Assembly: GCA_902629215.1 (NCBI GenBank)
Contig: CACOQC010000009.1
Location: 1 to 37,251, forward strand
Source of the DNA: an uncultured Pelagibacteraceae bacterium
GTDB taxonomy: Bacteria > Pseudomonadota > Alphaproteobacteria > Pelagibacterales > Pelagibacteraceae
DNA: 37,251 nucleotides
Direction: 5' to 3'
The notes under the pieces are model-generated. The model ran no database searches. It was not told the DNA's origin and was given only the letters and a program-made list of their open reading frames with translations. Of the stretch, positions 33,753-37,251 are shown in pieces. The position numbers and the translations under genes were made by a program. Numbering within the stretch: the first letter of the stretch is position 1; each line of letters starts with the position of its first letter.

Positions 33753-34729
33753 TTATTTTCTCTAATAAAATTTTTTAAATCTTTAGCGGGATAACCCATA
33801 ACTTTAGTATTATCAGGTATATCTTTAATTACTCCACTACCACCACCAATTTGAACATTATTTCCTATTTTCAAATGTCCTGAAATTCCAGCCTGACCAC
33901 CAATCATCACATTATTTCCTAATACTGAACTTCCAGCAAAACCAACTTGACCAGCTATAATACAATTTTCCCCAATTTTAACATTGTGAGCTATATGAAT
34001 TTGATTATCTAAATAACTGTTTTTTCCAATGATAGTATTTGAAAGAGAACCTCTATCAATTGTTGAACCGCAACCAATTTCAACATTATCTTCAATTATA
34101 ACAATTCCTATTTGAGGATACCTAAAATTTGATTTTTTGTCAGGAAAGAAGCCAAATCCTTTTTTTCCTATAACACTTCCATCTAATATATGAACATTAT
34201 TTTTAATAAATGTATTTCTAATAATTACATTTGAGCCAATAGAACAGTTGTCGCCAATAGATACATTTTTTTCTATAATTGTATTATGGCCAATTAGACA
34301 ATTAGATCCAATTTTAACATTTTTACCAATTAAAACATTTAAACCAAATTTTACTTTTTCCTTAAATTCAGTATTTTCAATTACTTTTACTGTCTCATCA
34401 AAATTATCTGAAACGGAGGCCGGATAAAAAATTTTGGTTATTTTTGCAGTATCTAACAATATATTTTTAGAAATTATACTTTTACATGTTTTTGGTAAAT
34501 AAGATTTGAGATTTTCACTTGTAATGCAATATGAAGCTTTAGTATTTTTTGCTAGTTCAATATATTTTTTTGAATGAAAAAAAGTAATATTATTTTTTTC
34601 TGATGAGCTAAGATCTTTTATATCTGTAATTTTATCTGAGTCAGAATTCTGATCATTATTAAGTCCTATAGACTTAAGTAATTCATTTACAATATATGGA
34701 CCAGTGTTTTCAAAAAATGGATTAGTCAC
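33749..34729 (-). CDS. lpxD: UDP-3-O-acyl-glucosamine N-acyltransferase
   Basis: LpxD adds the second 3-hydroxyacyl chain, to the amino group, in lipid A synthesis. The 326-residue protein has an N-terminal uridine-binding domain (SSEKNNITFFHSKKYIELA). A long hexapeptide left-handed helix follows, with GKKGFGFFPDKKSNFRYPQ, GCGSTIDRGSLSNTIIGK and the histidine motif DNQIHIAHNVKIG, ending PDNTKVMGYPA. The start is GTG (34729). It follows fabZ after a 53-base gap, the longest in this operon. In most relatives lpxD precedes fabZ; here the order is reversed. Confidence 0.95.
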   Translation of the reverse strand: MTNPFFENTGPYIVNELLKSIGLNNDQNSDSDKITDIKDLSSSEKNNITFFHSKKYIELAKNTKASYCITSENLKSYLPKTCKSIISKNILLDTAKITKIFYPASVSDNFDETVKVIENTEFKEKVKFGLNVLIGKNVKIGSNCLIGHNTIIEKNVSIGDNCSIGSNVIIRNTFIKNNVHILDGSVIGKKGFGFFPDKKSNFRYPQIGIVIIEDNVEIGCGSTIDRGSLSNTIIGKNSYLDNQIHIAHNVKIGENCIIAGQVGFAGSSVLGNNVMIGGQAGISGHLKIGNNVQIGGGSGVIKDIPDNTKVMGYPAKDLKNFIRENK

Positions 34730-34782
34730 ATTAAGTTTAATATCAAAACTTAATTTAAATACTTATCAAGAATTATTGCTAA

Positions 34783-35232
34783 TTATTTCCTATCTACAAT
34801 TGTTGCAGACCATTGTGCATCTGCCATTTTTTTTCCTGATACAAAAGCTTCTCCCTTATATTTCCATACTTTACCATGTGATCTTATAGCTTCGATGTTT
34901 AATTCTAATTTGCAATCAGGTATTACAGGATTTCTAAATTTTGCTTTTTCAACGCTCATTAAAAAAACTAGTTTATTTTCATAAGTTTCTTTAGGAATAC
35001 CATGAGCTGTTAAAGCAGCAGCGGCTTGACCAAAGGCTTCGACAATTAAAACACCTGGCATAACTGGTTGCCCAGGAAAATGTCCTTGTACAAAAAAACT
35101 ATCTTTTTTAACATTAACAATAGCTGTTGCAGTAGATAATTTTTTTATGTTTCTTAATTCATCAATTAAAAGCATAGGTTCTCGATGAGGTAAAAGGTTA
35201 GCTATATCTTCTTTATTTAGAATGTCTGACAT
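34783..35232 (-). CDS. fabZ: 3-hydroxyacyl-[acyl-carrier-protein] dehydratase FabZ
   Basis: FabZ dehydrates 3-hydroxyacyl-ACP in fatty acid elongation and competes with LpxA and LpxD for the same substrates. The 149-residue hot-dog protein begins with the typical IANLLPHREPMLLID and has the catalytic H51 in GHFPGQPVMPG and E65 in VLIVEAFGQA, then FRNPVIPDCKLEL. It starts one base after the skp stop. It lies before lpxD instead of between lpxD and lpxA. Confidence 0.96.
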   Translation of the reverse strand: MSDILNKEDIANLLPHREPMLLIDELRNIKKLSTATAIVNVKKDSFFVQGHFPGQPVMPGVLIVEAFGQAAAALTAHGIPKETYENKLVFLMSVEKAKFRNPVIPDCKLELNIEAIRSHGKVWKYKGEAFVSGKKMADAQWSATIVDRK

Positions 35233-35233
35233 A

Positions 35234-35758
35234 TTAATCTATTTTCTTAATTTTTTTATTTACTTCATCTAATATATCTTTTGATATATCTAGTTGTGAA
35301 TTTGAAACAATTAATGCATCTTTTTTTAAAAGTAAATCAATTGAATTTTCCTTTGCATAATTAATAACAATTTCATCTATTTTAACCATAAAATTTTTGC
35401 TTAATTCTATATTTTTCTTATTTAATTTGTCCAAATCTTTTTTTTTATTTGAGTGATATTTTTCAACATTTTGCTGATGTTGGTTCACTTCATTTTCAAA
35501 ATCTTTTTCATTTAAAACATTCTTTTTAGATAATATTTGATTTTTTTTATTTCTTAATTCATCTTCTTGTTTTTTATGTTTATTTAAAAGTTTATTAGAC
35601 TCTTCAGTAATTATTTCTTTTATTTTTTTACCGACTAAAGAATCTTTAACAATTAAATTTATATCTATATACCTTACAGGAAATTGAATTTTATTTTCAT
35701 TTGAAAATGCATATGTACTAAAAAAACAAATAATTAAGAAGATTTTGATATATTTCAT
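35234..35758 (-). CDS. skp: Skp/OmpH-family periplasmic chaperone
   Basis: Skp is a trimeric periplasmic chaperone that carries unfolded outer-membrane proteins to BamA. The 174 residues start with a Sec signal peptide (MKYIKIFLIICFFSTYAFS-NE). A beta strand (VRYIDINLIVKDSLVG) follows, then a long Lys/Glu-rich coiled-coil hairpin (about 50-130) and a final strand (SIDLLLKKDALIV). Sequence identity is inherently low in this family. The call rests on architecture and on the position between bamA and the lpx genes, seven bases after bamA. Confidence 0.88.
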   Translation of the reverse strand: MKYIKIFLIICFFSTYAFSNENKIQFPVRYIDINLIVKDSLVGKKIKEIITEESNKLLNKHKKQEDELRNKKNQILSKKNVLNEKDFENEVNQHQQNVEKYHSNKKKDLDKLNKKNIELSKNFMVKIDEIVINYAKENSIDLLLKKDALIVSNSQLDISKDILDEVNKKIKKID

Positions 35759-35765
35759 TTATGAA

Positions 35766-37251
35766 TTAAAACGTAGTTCCTAAATTAAATCTAAATGACT
35801 CTGTTTTATCCGATGATTTTTTTGATAATGGTTGAGCTAAACTAAAACTTAAAGGTCCTATAGGTGTATACCAATCCACGCCTATGCCTATTGAACTTCT
35901 TAAAGCGCTTGAGTCGTTAATTGCTGAATTATAATCAACACCCCAAACATTAGCAGCATCATAAAACATATTAAAATCGATAGTTTCAAGAGACTCAAAA
36001 ATAGGAAGTTCTGTTGCAGCATTAAACGAAGCTAAATAATTACCTCCTACAAAATCACCTCCATCGATTGGACCAACCTTTCCTCTCTCAAATCCTCTCA
36101 GTTTATTTGATGGTAAGTATAATCTGTTAGAAATTCTCACATCATCTTCACCTAAGGAATTCGCAGCTTTTCCATAAATTGAAATTGATGTTACAAGATC
36201 ATCAAAATACTCATAGTAGTTCTTTATCTCATAACTATTTATTAAAGTTTGATTATCCTCAATATTAAGAGGTATTGCCTGGTAGAAAGTTGAGATAAAA
36301 CCATCTGAAGGTTGATAACTTTGATCTCTTTTATCAAATTGTAAGGAATAACTCGCTGTTGCGTCTAAATAGTCACCCTCTTGTTTTTTTAATAATGAAG
36401 ATGCAGATGAAGCTGTATCTAGAGATTCATAACTTAAAGAAAAATTAGGTCTAATATAAAAGTCTTCAAGATGTTCAAATTTAGTACCAATTAAAAAACC
36501 AGTATTTGAAGTTTTATAACCAAAATTTGTAAGTCTATCTGTTTCTTGGGACTCTACAGATAATATTAAATCTCTTTCTGAATTTTTATAGTTTGGTTTT
36601 GTATATGCAAATAACCCTCTTATAGTTTCTTCACTTAAAGATAAATTACTGTCAAGTTTAATGCCTTTTCCAAGAAAATTATTTTCCTGTATACCAAAAG
36701 AAGTTGAAGCACCAGAAGTTCCTATACCTGCACCAGCACTGATTTGTCCAGTAGGCTTTTCCTCAACTGTTATATCAATAATTTTTAGCGAATTATCATC
36801 TGTATCAAGAATTTTTGAATCAACTTTTTTAAAAATATTTGTTGATTTAATATTATTAATTGATTTTTGAAAAAGAATATTGTTAAAAGGATCTCCCTCA
36901 TCAATTATAAACTCATTTCTTATAACATCTTCAATTGTTACGTTATTTCCAAAAATATTAATCTTACTTATATAAATATTTGGTTGGTTATCTAGAATTT
37001 TAATAGTTACGTTAATTTTATTATCCAAAATTTTTTCATCAATAGTTGCATTTATAAACTCATAAGATTTGTTTGAAGCAATCGTTTCAATTTCATCTAA
37101 CATTTTTTCAACAATTTTTAATGAATATTTTTCACCCGAAAATTTGTTTAATTTATTTTCTATTTTCTTAAAATATTTTTTCTCAAAATCAGTTGGTAAC
37201 TCAATTTTAAAATTTCCAAAATAAAATTTTGATCCACTTTCTATATTGAAT
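35766..37251 (-). CDS. bamA: Outer-membrane assembly factor BamA, C-terminal part (cut by window edge)
   Basis: BamA inserts beta-barrel proteins into the outer membrane. About 494 residues are present; the reading frame stays open to base 37251, so the signal peptide and first POTRA domains lie outside. The visible part begins within a POTRA domain (GSKFYFGNFKIELPTDF), then the last POTRA (YISKINIFGNNVTIEDVIRN, EGDPFN). The barrel follows: VEEKPTGQISAGAGIGTSG, then RGFERGKVGPIDGGDFVGGN (the conserved lid-loop RGF), NMFYDAANVWG, GIGVDWYTPIGPLSFSLAQP, and a C-terminal beta-signal ending in Phe (FRFNLGTTF). An internal Met at 37103 is not the start. It is the first visible gene of the envelope operon. 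Confidence 0.96.
   Translation of the reverse strand, partial: FNIESGSKFYFGNFKIELPTDFEKKYFKKIENKLNKFSGEKYSLKIVEKMLDEIETIASNKSYEFINATIDEKILDNKINVTIKILDNQPNIYISKINIFGNNVTIEDVIRNEFIIDEGDPFNNILFQKSINNIKSTNIFKKVDSKILDTDDNSLKIIDITVEEKPTGQISAGAGIGTSGASTSFGIQENNFLGKGIKLDSNLSLSEETIRGLFAYTKPNYKNSERDLILSVESQETDRLTNFGYKTSNTGFLIGTKFEHLEDFYIRPNFSLSYESLDTASSASSLLKKQEGDYLDATASYSLQFDKRDQSYQPSDGFISTFYQAIPLNIEDNQTLINSYEIKNYYEYFDDLVTSISIYGKAANSLGEDDVRISNRLYLPSNKLRGFERGKVGPIDGGDFVGGNYLASFNAATELPIFESLETIDFNMFYDAANVWGVDYNSAINDSSALRSSIGIGVDWYTPIGPLSFSLAQPLSKKSSDKTESFRFNLGTTF

Noticed and set aside
1..37251. CRISPR arrays, insertion sequences, prophage or toxin-antitoxin modules
   Set aside because: No regularly spaced repeats, transposase motifs or phage genes were seen. 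The frequent A/T runs are compositional. The RatA-like annotation name reflects a lipid-binding START family, not a clear toxin pair.

Overview
This window looks like a stretch of chromosome from a free-living, genome-streamlined alphaproteobacterium of the SAR11 clade (Pelagibacterales, 'Candidatus Pelagibacter'-like). The reasons are very AT-rich DNA, Lys/Asn/Ile-rich proteins, near-zero intergenic space, alphaproteobacterial gene orders (ntrY-ntrX-trkA; tpiA-secG-pyrG-kdsA-eno-ftsB; ppiD-trpE-trpG-trpD-trpC-lexA; bamA-skp-...-lpxA-lpxI-lpxB), an alphaproteobacterial LexA box, and a complete biosynthetic outlook (ilvD, trp genes, MEP isoprenoid genes) that argues against a Rickettsia-like parasite. 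The assignment is inferred from content and was not checked against a database.

Layout. 1-3538 (minus): the 5' part of ilvD, cut by the window edge, and valS. 3659-3858 (plus): tRNA-Cys and tRNA-Asn. 3862-4233 (minus): a small XRE-type regulator. 4396-8841 (minus): a polar amino-acid ABC importer of the Aap/Yhd type (binding protein, two permeases, ATPase), with a hairpin after the binding-protein gene and two inverted repeats before it. 9021-9097 (minus): tRNA-Arg. 9129-15065 (minus): ntrY-ntrX-trkA-trkH, a two-component system followed by a K+ uptake system. 15092-17155 (plus): ispDF-pgpA-cinA. 17132-23601 (minus): a long operon tpiA-secG-pyrG-kdsA-eno-ftsB-lipA-Coq10/RatA-like gene, the last with an apparent frameshift at a run of nine A. 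23658-31070 (plus): ppiD-trpE-trpG-trpD-trpC, then SOS-controlled lexA and gltX. 31047-37251 (minus): outer-membrane/lipid A operon bamA (cut by the window edge)-skp-fabZ-lpxD-lpxA-lpxI-lpxB.

How the genes fit together. The central part pairs a nitrogen-responsive sensor/regulator with K+ transport and an amino-acid importer, which suggests control of nitrogenous-compound uptake without classical sigma-54 activation: NtrX here lacks GAFTGA and has Gln in place of the Walker B Glu. The remaining operons serve glycolysis, CTP and Kdo supply, lipoylation, division, isoprenoids, tryptophan, SOS repression, tRNA charging and outer-membrane assembly. Genes are often coupled by one-base stop/start overlaps (TAATG), and both convergent gene pairs overlap tail to tail.

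I found no mobile element, CRISPR array, prophage or obvious new multi-gene system. Apart from the tRNA-bearing gap 3539-3861, no gene-free stretch exceeds 300 bases. The most interesting points are regulatory or degenerative: the NtrX motif losses, the paired inverted repeats upstream of aapJ, the frameshifted Coq10/RatA gene, the 26-bp divergent ntrY/ispDF spacer, and lipA directly overlapping ftsB without the pdh genes usual in many relatives.
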